Shown here: positions 1 through 9,617 of the stretch, piece after piece
Layout of the letters: each line of letters begins with the position of its first letter
Position numbering within the stretch: position 1 is the first letter of the stretch
Assembly (NCBI RefSeq): GCF_963675165.1
Contig: NC_087386.1
Span: 4,780,169-4,844,168, forward strand
DNA from: Halichondria panicea
Taxonomy: Eukaryota > Porifera > Demospongiae > Suberitida > Halichondriidae
Direction of reading: 5' to 3'
DNA length: 64,000 nucleotides
Program-made: the position numbers and the translations under genes
Notes under the pieces: model-generated
The model's input: only the letters and a program-made list of their open reading frames with translations
What the model was told of the DNA's origin: nothing
Database searches by the model: none

Positions 1-1860
1 GTACAAGCCTTAAACAAACAAGAAACAAATGCCATCAAATTGATCTACTGTACGGTTGCTATCTATATACATAGAATGCTTTATATTGGTGTCTAATTGA
101 TGTAATTATGCATTGACTGGTACTATAGCTTAGCTACTTATAATTGTATTTCCGAATGCCACGACTATATACTCTTGTCTGGCTTCCTATAGTGGATTAG
201 CTAGACACAAGTAAATTACTTTTGGTTAGGAAATTTCCTTAGCCTATTATACATAGATAAACGTTTCTCTATGGCCTAAGTCTGTTGAGTGCATGGGGGC
301 TGAAGAATGTGTATAATGGTTCAATATTTTGCAGTCCCACGTCTACTATATCATCTCTATGGTTGTCTGTATAATAGATATTCTCTGTAGGACAATGCCT
401 ACAGTTGTTGACAGTCTGTGCTAATAGCTTTTTGATTGATTAGTTCGATTACAGCTTGGATCTATAATGAATCTAATCTAGCAGCCGCTACATTAGCTTT
501 TAACCACTGGGTAAACTCGTATATACCTTGATTCCAATGGTCAATAAAAAAACCTCAGCTATAATCAAGTTCAATCGTATTTTATTCAGCATACCACCTT
601 TATAGGTGTACCGCTATGTGTTCCTATATTTAGTTTGCCACCTGTAGGTGTCTGCTATTGTGTTGTTCTGCCTATACGGCTGTTGTGTTGTTCTGCCTAT
701 ATTCAGCTTGCCAACTGCATGTGTCCCATGCAGCTGTTGCCATTAGTGGTGCTACTATATATATAATTATAGGTGTTGTGCGTTAGGGAAATCTTTAATA
801 CTTATATACTCCTGCTTGTAACCTATAATGAGCAGATTCAGAATCACACACACACACACACACACCAGCCGACTACTGTGACTACTGTAACCCACCCACC
901 CGTGGCCGCCCACACGCCGCCTCGGTTAATAGCGGTAGATACATATAATATATACATGCATGCACACTCTAATAATGCCTACAATGGTGCATGCACGCAG
1001 GAACTGTGTAGTACTATACAGGCGATTGATTGTATGGGTGATTGATCAGCCACCTTAACCCTATACTCCCTATAATATGTATTTTAGCTGTACATTCTCT
1101 GAATACTTTAAAAGTGTAGTAACTACAGCCTCTATATGCCTTTATTATAGTTCGTCACTGCATGCATGTGATGCTACGTAGTATAGTTCACATTAAAGTA
1201 CAGGATGTTTTTGTGTATAACTACGGATAGAACATTGAAAGAATAACAGAATTCTTTACATGTGAGATCAATTTCTAGCGGTACTGTTCTGAGAAGTTGG
1301 ACATTCCCTCATCGTGTTCAACTTTAATTGTTGTTCTGGTATGTATGGTTCTGTATACTCTTGTACAACTTAATAGTATAGATACATAATTATATATATA
1401 CATGCACACTCCAATAATGCCTGAAATGGTGCATGCAGGAACTGCGGTAGCATGCTGCGCATGTGCAATAGTATAATAATGACTCCTAATAATTCAATGA
1501 TTGTTTACTGAACTGAAGTGTTATTTGAAAGTATAAGGACTGCATGATGTGTCTTTAGGTGGTATCAGGAGTTTAGTGGTATATGTATGTAACAAACTTG
1601 AAGTTAATTAAGTCACATGTAGCTGAGGGAAATTTCAGTCATGTCGGATCCATGTATGACTTTAAAACTCGGACTCCAGGCACCAAATCTTGATTATGCG
1701 ATGCTACGTATAGTATAATTAATTAAATAGTACAAACATCAAAATGTTTTTGCTAAAACAATTAGTGTGCATAATGATTACTTGTTCCTTTCACAACGCG
1801 GATAGGTTAATATAGCGAAGACCGCCTAGGTTACACCGCTTGCATAGCATAACATACGTA
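1..1860. other. No gene seen; presumed intron of MNT-like copy A
   Basis: No convincing exon, RNA gene or intact element. AT-rich sequence with a (CA)n tract at about 845-863 and several TGCATGCA motifs. By alignment to copy B it corresponds to part of the long intron between the HLH exon and the zipper exon. Confidence 0.6.
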
Positions 1861-2396
1861 CTCAGGTAGGTTAAGGATTGGGACCAGCAATTATTGCTGA
1901 ATCAGCTAAAACGCAGCCAAGCCCACGATTTTTAATATGTTTTGTGTGTAAAAAATTAGTTTAGCTACTTATCTTTTTTAGTTCTAATTCCGGAGGTCTA
2001 AACCTTCCTTTTCAGCTCTAAATTTTTAGTGTAGTAGGTAGTTCAAAGGTTTGTGCAGACTCTTCAATCGGGAGGGAGCTATTCATTCAGCCAAAGGTGA
2101 GATTTTGTAAAAAACCTAGTTTTCTAGCTGTTAATTTTAAATGTAAAAGCTAATAACTTACTTTGCATAGAGTACCATGCTTTCTCCCGATTGAATAGTC
2201 TGCACAAACCTTTGAACTACCTACTACACTAAAAATTTAGAGCTGAAAGGAAGGTTTAGACCTCCGGAATTAGAACTAAAAAAGATAAGTAGCTAAACAA
2301 ATTTTTTACACACAAAACGTATTAAAAATCGTGGGCGTGGCTGCGTTTTAGCTGATTCAGCAATAATTGCTGGTCCCAGTCCTTAACCTACCTGAG
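1861..2396. mobile_element. Foldback mariner-type MITE, copy A only
   Basis: A 536-bp element starting CTCAGGTAGGTTAAGG and ending with its reverse complement. The inverted repeats run for roughly 230 bp on each side and leave a short loop. It is flanked by TA on both sides, and copy B has the empty site with a single TA (near 24154). Foldback structure plus TA duplication fits a non-autonomous Tc1/mariner-type element; no transposase is encoded. Confidence 0.88.
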
Positions 2397-2589
2397 TAGT
2401 TGCATAGCATTTCATTGTCAGCTTAATGCAAACAGATGGATGATGTGTTTGGGTTTTGTAGACAATGGTTGTCTCCCATATTTACCACATCCATGCATTC
2501 ATGCTATCTCTGAGTTCATCTCATCTCAATTCATCCATCTCCCTAGTACACTATAACCTAGCAACACACATGTACTCTCACGCTTTCAG

Positions 2590-4618
2590 GACCTTAAAAG
2601 GAAAGAGAAGGAAGGCATGCGTACGCTTGAGTCTCTGAAGGACAAGGAGAAAAGGCTAACCATAGAACTAGAGAACAAAATGTGAGTCTAAAACATTAAA
2701 ATATGATTCCTTACGTATATTTACATTTATTAGCAACACAATTCGTAGACCATACATGCATTGGGGAAACTCCTTGCAAATAATGATACCATAATATATT
2801 AGAGCGCAAAATTGTCTAAGGCACCGTTAGCTAACATTTCGTGGAGAATTGCTAACCCACGAAATTAAGCCCCTCGAAAATGTCGCGCTATATGGTAGAA
2901 CTATATATATACAACACAAAACAAAGTTTGGTAAACATATAATAATTATGTCATCATGATTATGTCATCATTCAGGAAGGAATACAAAAGTCGTCCGAAC
3001 TGCCCCAGCTCTTCTGGGACAGTTCTTACCTCAGTCCCTCAAGTTCCTCTTCCTGGATCCTTCTTTCCCCCTCCCATCTCTGGTTCGTGGTTTCCAGCTG
3101 TGCCAGGCAATAACATACCAAGGCCTATAGGTGAGTTCTGTATAATTATACTACTATAAGTCTGGCTTCGTCCCAAAAGCTTAGATTCTAAACTTCTCAT
3201 ACAAAAGGGTTGACAAATGAGCTGCATGCATGCAAACAATATAGTGTTACATCTGGAGATGGGTCATGGCTTCTTGGGAGCTAGCTGTAATGCACTGAAC
3301 CAGAAAACCCCTACATATGTTCACCATGCATGGAGCATGTGTGCTTTAGGGTGGATGACTGATCGTTATCAAATGCATACGTTGTTAATTGCCACTATAA
3401 TTGAATTTTGAGTAGTGGAAGGGTGGCTAACCACTGTAACCATGGGTACACACCCTGCATGAATCATGCATAAATTATTATATTATAGTGATTCCCGTAA
3501 ATGCATAAAAAATGTGTGCAAAGTATGATCATTATTGCGAGGTATGATCATTATAATTATTGGTGTTCATATATCACCTCGATCAGAAACGTCATATTAT
3601 TGTACTTTTATCTTATCTTCGTACAGAAATACCGGCAGTCTCACATATAAACTCTCCACCAGTTATATTCTCCCCATGGCCCAGCCATTGCCGCTTTGGA
3701 GTACCCACTTACTTTCCCCCTCCGATTTCGCAATCTCCTTTTCCTTTCGGAAACTCAAGATTTACTCCCTTGATGTTCCAGTACCCCCTTCGACCAACCT
3801 CACTCTCCATGCCCCTTACACCTTCCCATCCCACATTCACTGTACACAATAGCTTCCCTATGATGCAAGGAATGGTCCCTCAACAACTACCACAAGCTGA
3901 CGAATCGCATCGAATGGTCACAATTGTATCTCCAAGAACACAGGCCTATCCTCAGTCACCTGCTTACGCTAGAGAATATTCACAATCAGAGGTTCCTCTA
4001 GAGAGAGAAAGAACATGTTTTACGGAGAGCGATTTGTTTGAAGCCGAAGACAGCAGAGAGTCTTACTCACACAACAATACCAGTTCAAAAAACGGAGGAG
4101 AATCAGCTGATACAGAATGCAGATCTTCCAGTGTACTTCATTACACTACTTCAGCTGATTCAACGAGGAAGCCTGCAACACTGACAGATCGCAATACAAT
4201 TCTTTGTCAGGAGCAAGAGAGCTTTCCCCATGACTCGCTTCTAACTTTCAATGTTGTTCATCCACCTCCATCACTACATCGGCCAATCACAATGTCCACG
4301 TATACCAACCACAACAAAGCTCAACGTGTGCAAAAAACGATGCCACCTTTGTTACGGATTGACAGCGACAGTGAACTAGGAATAATACAAAAATCCATGC
4401 AAGGTGAAAAGTCGAAAATAGAATTGAGAGCACATACCAAAGTCTCAAAGTTTTCTCAGATTCACAATTCCGAGCTCGTCACAGTACAGTACTGCAAAAA
4501 TCCTCACTACAATAGGATATCTTCTTTGAAAAAGATCATGCGAAAGAGAAGGAAAACTAGCACTAGTGACTCTGAGACCAGTGATGAAGAAAGTGAACTA
4601 TTGACCGCTTATAATTAA
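2590..4618 (+). CDS. MNT: MNT-like bHLH-zipper repressor, 3' exons only (copy A)
   Basis: Three exons, 2590-2681, 2976-3130 and 3627-4618 (TAA), join in phase and match the last three exons of the gene in copy B. The first encodes the leucine zipper, beginning DLKRKEKEG, which resembles the LKRKEKE stretch of vertebrate MNT. The second and third give a proline- and serine-rich tail ending in a basic and then acidic stretch (KKIMRKRRKT, then SDSETSDEESE). All frames are open, with about ten amino-acid differences from copy B in the last exon. No SID or basic-HLH exon precedes it in the window; these would lie further left if the duplicated unit is about 20 kb. Otherwise this would be an orphan gene tail. 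AATAAA follows at 4772. Confidence 0.65.
2787..2897. mobile_element. Short TACC...GGTA MITE in an MNT intron (copy A)
   Basis: About 110 bp with imperfect inverted ends of the TACCGTATAGCGCGAAATTTTCG type and an internal CCACGAAATTAAGCCCCTCG. It lies between the zipper exon and the next exon and is shared with copy B at 24548-24644, so it predates the duplication. Confidence 0.7.
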
Positions 4619-4771
4619 TTAGAGACCTCATTTCATTTTCAAAGTCGTTCTAAGACTGTCTGTCACCCACCCCAGCTGAAGAAGGCACTATACTTAATCA
4701 CTACCTACATAGTTATTGCAGGTTCACATCTGTTCAGAATTCAATCACTGCTGTAACTTTTCCCAATGATT

Positions 4772-4777
4772 AATAAA
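4772..4777 (+). promoter_or_regulatory. Poly(A) signal AATAAA, MNT-like copy A
   Basis: First canonical AATAAA after the stop codon at 4618, about 150 bases downstream; conserved in copy B at 26525. Confidence 0.6.
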
Positions 4778-5195
4778 ATATATTATATATTCTGTGGTTA
4801 AATTAATGATGATAAAATATGCATGATTGTAATAAATAATTGTAGCAAAAAACAGCCATAATTATTGCATGAATTAGTTTCCAGTAATTGCAGTTTGTTT
4901 TTTCATCGAGGCCGACAGGGGGAGGGGTCAATAACCTGGATGTAGTAAAAAATATAATACAGTAGTGACACGTTTTTATACGACCAACATGCACTGGGCC
5001 ATGGCTATATATACATGCACAATTATCATGGTACTGGGAAGGTTTCGGTAATTCTAATGTGGGCATATCAATCAGTTTGGCCATAATTATTATTATATAC
5101 CCTACAGAGGAAAAACATCCTTAATGTGTGTGAGTGCAGTATAATCCTATGTATGTAGATATTGTGCATGTGCACAGAATGCTGCATGAACAAGT

Positions 5196-5520
5196 CATAA
5201 TTACCCCGTGCGTGCGCACTAAGTGATTAGTGTGTGTGTGTTGGTTTGTGAATGTGTGTGGATATAAATATGAGCTGTTTGAGTGAACTAGATACTTTCA
5301 TGAACTGCTTTAACTGAGACAGTGGTTAAAAAAAATAGTAGAAACTTGTAGGCAATCTTCGAAGGCGACAAAATACACTGTTTTTTCTAATCGATGCTTT
5401 CTAGATTCACGGTCATTCAATCCTAATGTTAAGGTCATTACGGTGAAAAGTTATAACCTGTTTGCTGCTGTGCTCAACGCACGGGGCGAATGCTCTATGA
5501 GCATCTTGTTAAGACCCTTA
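5196..5520 (+). repeat. Dispersed repeat with GC-rich head and (GT)n, copy A
   Basis: Head reads ATTACCCCGTGCGTGCGCAC, then GT repeats, then a body also found at 26950-27275 and, reversed, inside a VPS13 intron at about 62060-62345. The right end runs into a near-perfect hairpin at 5499-5543 whose arms are AGCATCTTGTTAAG and its complement. Confidence 0.65.
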
Positions 5521-5674
5521 TAAGGATCTTAACAAGATGCTTATACATGTATATAAGAGCATTCAATGAAGAGCACATGCAGGTTTATCTGATTACAGGA
5601 GTCATAACAAACCACCCACAAGAAGCATGTACATGTACTAACTACACCTATATGTATTGTAGCAAATACATGTA

Positions 5675-5811
5675 TAGCCTCGTTCCCAGGCCGAGTTGTC
5701 TCCAAAATTACGCTATAAATTGCCAGTTAGCGACCTATAATTATAGCTGGGAACAAAAACTGGCGACCTATAGCGTTATTTTGGAGACAACTCGGCCTGG
5801 GAACGAGGCTA
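5675..5811. mobile_element. TAG...CTA foldback MITE, shared by both copies
   Basis: A 137-bp inverted repeat starting TAGCCTCGTTCCCAGGCCGA and ending in the complement. Flanks show a degenerate direct repeat (AAATACATG against AAATATACATG). Same ends as the larger element at 6690-7776. The copy B partner (27427-27548) has lost part of its right arm. Confidence 0.8.
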
Positions 5812-6339
5812 TAAATATACATGTTGCAAAGGGAAGAATAGCAACTCCAGACCAAAAATTTCGAGGTAGCCAACCCTCCATGTGTGATAAAGATACGTTG
5901 AAGTGGACAACACTTCTGTTGGGACTTTTAAGAGAAGAACTTCAAAGAGTGTTATCAATTAAGGCTTGCATAAGTCCATATTTTAGACTCACCTTTAGAT
6001 TAAGATAAGAGTTATTCTATTGAATGTGTGTGTTTGGTGTGCATACGCAAGCGTGTGTATATGGTAATGCTAAACTCATGATATACCGCATAAGTATATG
6101 TGCACACATGATTAGGAGCTAGTCAAAACAATAAAACAATGGAGGAAAGCACGGCAACCTTAACTAGAGCACTGCATGAAGCCTTGACCAGAAGTGTCAT
6201 TATTTTCCTCAAAAATAGGAGGAGCGGTATAAAATCAACAGTATACATTGCTATACAAAGCCAATTGCAGTTTACTGATGTGAAACTCGCTGTGATAAGG
6301 CATTGTGGTAGGCCATAAAATGCCTCGAATCAAACCTGT

Positions 6340-6545
6340 ATGTGGCTAGCCTATAAAAGCTAGCAGTAACGTGCAAGTTCAAGCTTCTTAGCCTTTGCTC
6401 GCTTCTATTCAACAAGAAATTACTTGGCTATATATTGATGCTGCAAACACAACCCTTCGGCATCCAGGTGAGAAGACTCAAGACAGACACCTCAGCGGAC
6501 TACTATCATCGGCGGCCGTCTACGCGACTCGGTTAATAAAATGTG
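6340..6545 (+). repeat. Dispersed repeat 'TCCAGGTGAG...CTACGCG', copy A
   Basis: Contains CATCCAGGTGAGAAGACTCA followed by a GCGGCCGTCTACGCGACTCG stretch. Related stretches occur at 28155-28340, 36761-36965 and 37150-37385, and weaker ones near 860-945 and 13370-13435. It holds a splice-donor-like CAG/GTGAG, but I see no conserved protein. Family unknown. Confidence 0.5.
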
Positions 6546-6689
6546 CACTGTATGGGTACGCAACTGGCACTCAGAGCTAAGAACTATACTGAGTGGGCCA
6601 GCAATGATTATAGGGCAAAAGATCTATTTAGCAATCTTTACAACAGGTTAATTGGTACTGCATATACACATGGGGACCTGGTGGTTGCC

Positions 6690-7776
6690 TAGCCTCGATC
6701 CCAGGCCGAGTTTTCGCTTTTATAACGGTTAGGCGAACAACTGGGCCTGGTACTAGTTGTCTGCGCATGCGTCAGTCGTTCGTCAGATTCTGACGAATGG
6801 ATATTCTCGTTCACTTTCGTGACATTTATATTCGTGTACTATCGTGTACTAGAAGTCAGTTCCCGTTTTATCATTATTGGAATCGATTGGAATGGCTCTT
6901 AGCTGAAGCTTCTCTCTTCTCTGAGCTTATTCTGAAGACTGAACAACAAGGGAAGAGGTATAAAGCTTTGTCAAGCTTGTTAAGGTCAGATATTTTTGTG
7001 TGGGCCCTATGGCCGGCTATGCTATCAAGTCTTGTTCATGTTTGGCAAGAATGTAGGTAGACTATAGTTTCATCATTAATATGGTGGATCAAGTGAAGAG
7101 TGTGAGCTAGAGAACTTGGTGCTGCCATCATCAGCTCGTCGACAATGACACTATAACCGAGAAATTTAATATGTATAGATCTACACGTATTTAAAATGTC
7201 TACTTCTCTGTACAGGAGCAATGGCTAATATCCAACTATCCCAACAGTGCTCCTCTTGGCTATACTAACGGACGAGACTGGACAGTTTGAGGTAAGGGTT
7301 TAACCGTCTTTGGTTTCTTTTAATATTGTCCTATACTCACAGACACAGGACTGGAGTATGACCTGCTCATTTGAGCGTTGCTGGGTAGCTCAGAGACATC
7401 AAGAGAATCTACGTTTTCTCAAGCAATGAGTTACGAGTTGGGGCCTAGAATCAGAGAAGTCCAGCAGCCTGCTAAATCTTTTTGAAACGTAATTTGAAGG
7501 CATTCAATCATCCTGAAGTTGCCCTGGGTCACTGTAATTGTGCTGCAGCACAACTGGCAACTCCCCAGGCCTTTGTGAAGCAGCTCCCTATGTGCATCTT
7601 TTGTGTACTCACTCTGTGCATTTTCTGTGTACAAATTTCTATTATTGATTTATTAAATATTTTTGCCGACCACAAATATACAATGAAAATTTGACGCATG
7701 CGCAGACAACTAGTACCAGGCCCAGTTGTTCGCCTAACCGTTATAAAAGCGAAAACTCGGCCTGGGATCGAGGCTA
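6690..7776. mobile_element. 1.09-kb Mutator-like non-autonomous element, copy A only
   Basis: Perfect inverted ends of about 85 bp, starting TAGCCTCGATCCCAGGCCGA. It is flanked by the 9-bp duplication GTGGTTGCC (6681-6689 and 7777-7785), and copy B has the empty site with one GTGGTTGCC at about 28475. Long TIRs with a 9-bp target duplication fit Mutator-like elements. The interior encodes no transposase I recognise. It has a short plus-strand open frame (about 6797-7060) and possible small exons with good splice sites near 7247-7290, so captured host sequence is possible but unproven. Confidence 0.85.
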
Positions 7777-7843
7777 GTGGTTGCCATAATTTTGTTTTAC
7801 CACGCATGACTTTATCAGCAGGATGTGGTCAAGGTGGGTTAAG

Positions 7844-8053
7844 TACCGTATAGCATGTACTTTTCGTGGGGCAAAATATTCGTGGTTTTCGTGGTTGGAG
7901 GTCTGACCACGAATATTTTACCCACGAATGAAGCGACCTTGCCTACCTTTATCTGCAGTGCAAGCTCCAACCACGAAAATATTACCCACGAAATGTCTCA
8001 ATATTGCTGAACCACGAATATTTTCTCCCCCGAAAATTACCCGCTATACGGTA
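7844..8053. mobile_element. TACCGTATAGC...GCTATACGGTA MITE, copy A
   Basis: About 210 bp with terminal inverted repeats ending CGAAAATTACCCGCTATACG and internal subrepeats of CCACGAAAATATT and CGTGGTTGGAG. Present at the same place in copy B (28542-28752), so it is older than the duplication. Confidence 0.8.
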
Positions 8054-8224
8054 CATGGGTAAGAGCTGAACACCATGCAGTTTCTAAGCAATACATCAGC
8101 ACAAAGGCTCTCGGACTATATAACTGGGGCAGGGTGTAGTGTACGTGTATAGTGTGCATGGATGTGTATCGTGTAGGGTGTAGGGTTACTTTGGACATGC
8201 AGTACAAATCACTACAAGTTCAGT

Positions 8225-8880
8225 GTTCATTTCTGGTCAGGTAATTTTTTTTTCTTAATAGGGAGTCATAGTCCCTATTCCAAAGTTTTGTGCACATTTT
8301 AACGGCAAACTTTTGTACTTCTTCTATTTTGTGAGAATTTGTTTTTTGGTGTGGATCCCAAACAGGAGCAGCATATTCCAGTTTTTTGATCTCACAAGTG
8401 AGATGTAGAGTTGTCTTAAACATTCTAGTGACAAGTGGCCATAGAACTGTCGGTAAATTATACCAACCTACTTGGCAGGCATTTCTGTACATTCCTTCTA
8501 TATGTGTTTTGACCATGAGAGGTCATGAGAGATCCACACGCCAAGAGGTCATGAGAGATCCACACGCCAAGGTACTTGTAGTGGTCAACTTTAAGTAGGG
8601 GACGTCCACTGATATTGAGACACATGTTGGGAAGTGGTGGGTTGAATTTTCTTGATATAGTCATGTATTTACACTTGCTTTAATTGGTTAAACAAGAGTA
8701 CATTTGTTTCAGACCATGCTTGGAGTTGGTCAATATCTCCTTGCAATTTTAGATAATCTTCAGGAGATTGAATAGGATGGTAAAGAAGAAGATCATCAGC
8801 ATAGAGCAAGAGACTTCCTTCATTTTGATGTAGATCAATGTCATTTATAACATGCAGACACAGTACATCAAACTTGTAGT
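8225..8880 (-). pseudogene. Decayed non-LTR retrotransposon reverse transcriptase (copy A)
   Basis: Read on the minus strand, 8792-8803 encodes the RT catalytic motif YADD (context LLLYADDLLLY). Further along come the downstream RT motifs HYKYLGVWIS and LEYAAPVWDPH, typical of the C-terminal part of LINE reverse transcriptases. Only this part remains; no endonuclease domain or 5' region is present. One extra base near 8475 (compare ACTTGGCAGG here with ACTTGCAGG in copy B) breaks the frame. A 24-base tandem duplication near 8525-8575 sits inside the coding part of both copies. Confidence 0.75.
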
Positions 8881-8905
8881 GATTTGTTGTAGTGATTCGT
8901 AGCGG

Positions 8906-8995
8906 TGTCCGAACCTCCTCTGGGTGTAGTTCAGTGTATATTAGTTCAGTGTCCGAACCTCCTCTGGGTGTAGTTCAGTGTATATTTGAGTTCAG
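8906..8995. repeat. 44-base tandem repeat, two units (copy A)
   Basis: Units contain GTGTCCGAACCTCCTCTGGG followed by TGTAGTTCAGTGTATATTAG. Copy B has three units at 29593-29720, so the array has changed length since duplication. Confidence 0.75.
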
Positions 8996-9099
8996 TGTAT
9001 ATTTGTAACATTTCATAACGTGCAGACACAGTAAATTGAATTTGCAGTGATTCATATATACCACATGTTTGACCTTCTCTGTACATGTGTGTAGTAGAA

Positions 9100-9617
9100 C
9101 CATAGATTGAAGAGTTAGAGGGATAGGAAACGGAGTGGTGCACGTGATGATTTTACATTGAATCTGCAGTGGAGCCTCGAAAATTATCCGCGCTACGCCC
9201 TATGAACGAGGCTATTAACCACATTTTTGCCGGGTAACTCCCAAAGCTGTGTTTCCTCGAGACATCATCTCTTTCAGCAACTTATAACACGCCTAGTCCA
9301 TGAGCCACGTGTAGTACTTGCTAATGACTGACCACACCCAGTAAAAAGAGACTTTCCAATAAAGTTATATGTTCCCAAGGCTGTTTTAGAGCTATTGGAA
9401 CATGTAACGTGTAAGCGTGCTGGTTATGACTACTACAATAGGTATAGACCTTGAAATATAAGTGAGTTGCACGGACTAAGCACAGTTACTTGTAGTTTAT
9501 TATGCACTGAGTGTAGAAATAGATATTGTTGTGATGGCCTCGATTAAACCGCAGCGTAGCGCGGATGTTACTCGAGATACAAACCGTTTCCTATCCCTCT
9601 AACTCTTCAATCTATGG
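9100..9617. mobile_element. 518-bp foldback insertion, copy A only
   Basis: Ends are 34-bp inverted repeats beginning CCATAGATTGAAGAGTTAGA. Both sides carry TAGAA, and copy B reads straight through (GTGTGTAGAACTGGG). The exact target duplication is ambiguous (TA, TAG or TAGAA) because of a local TAG repeat. A second inverted pair lies inside (CCGCGCTACGCC against the complementary GCGTAGCGCGG near 9555). No coding capacity seen. Confidence 0.78.

Noticed and set aside
773-1045. 90-aa plus frame with THTHTH run
   Set aside because: Begins at a non-ATG codon and spans a (CA)n tract; not conserved as a frame in copy B.
5490-6008. 172-aa plus frame in copy A
   Set aside because: Runs through a hairpin and the TAG...CTA MITE; in copy B the frame is broken. 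No homology recognised, although DKDTLKWTTLLLGLLREEL within it looks protein-like.
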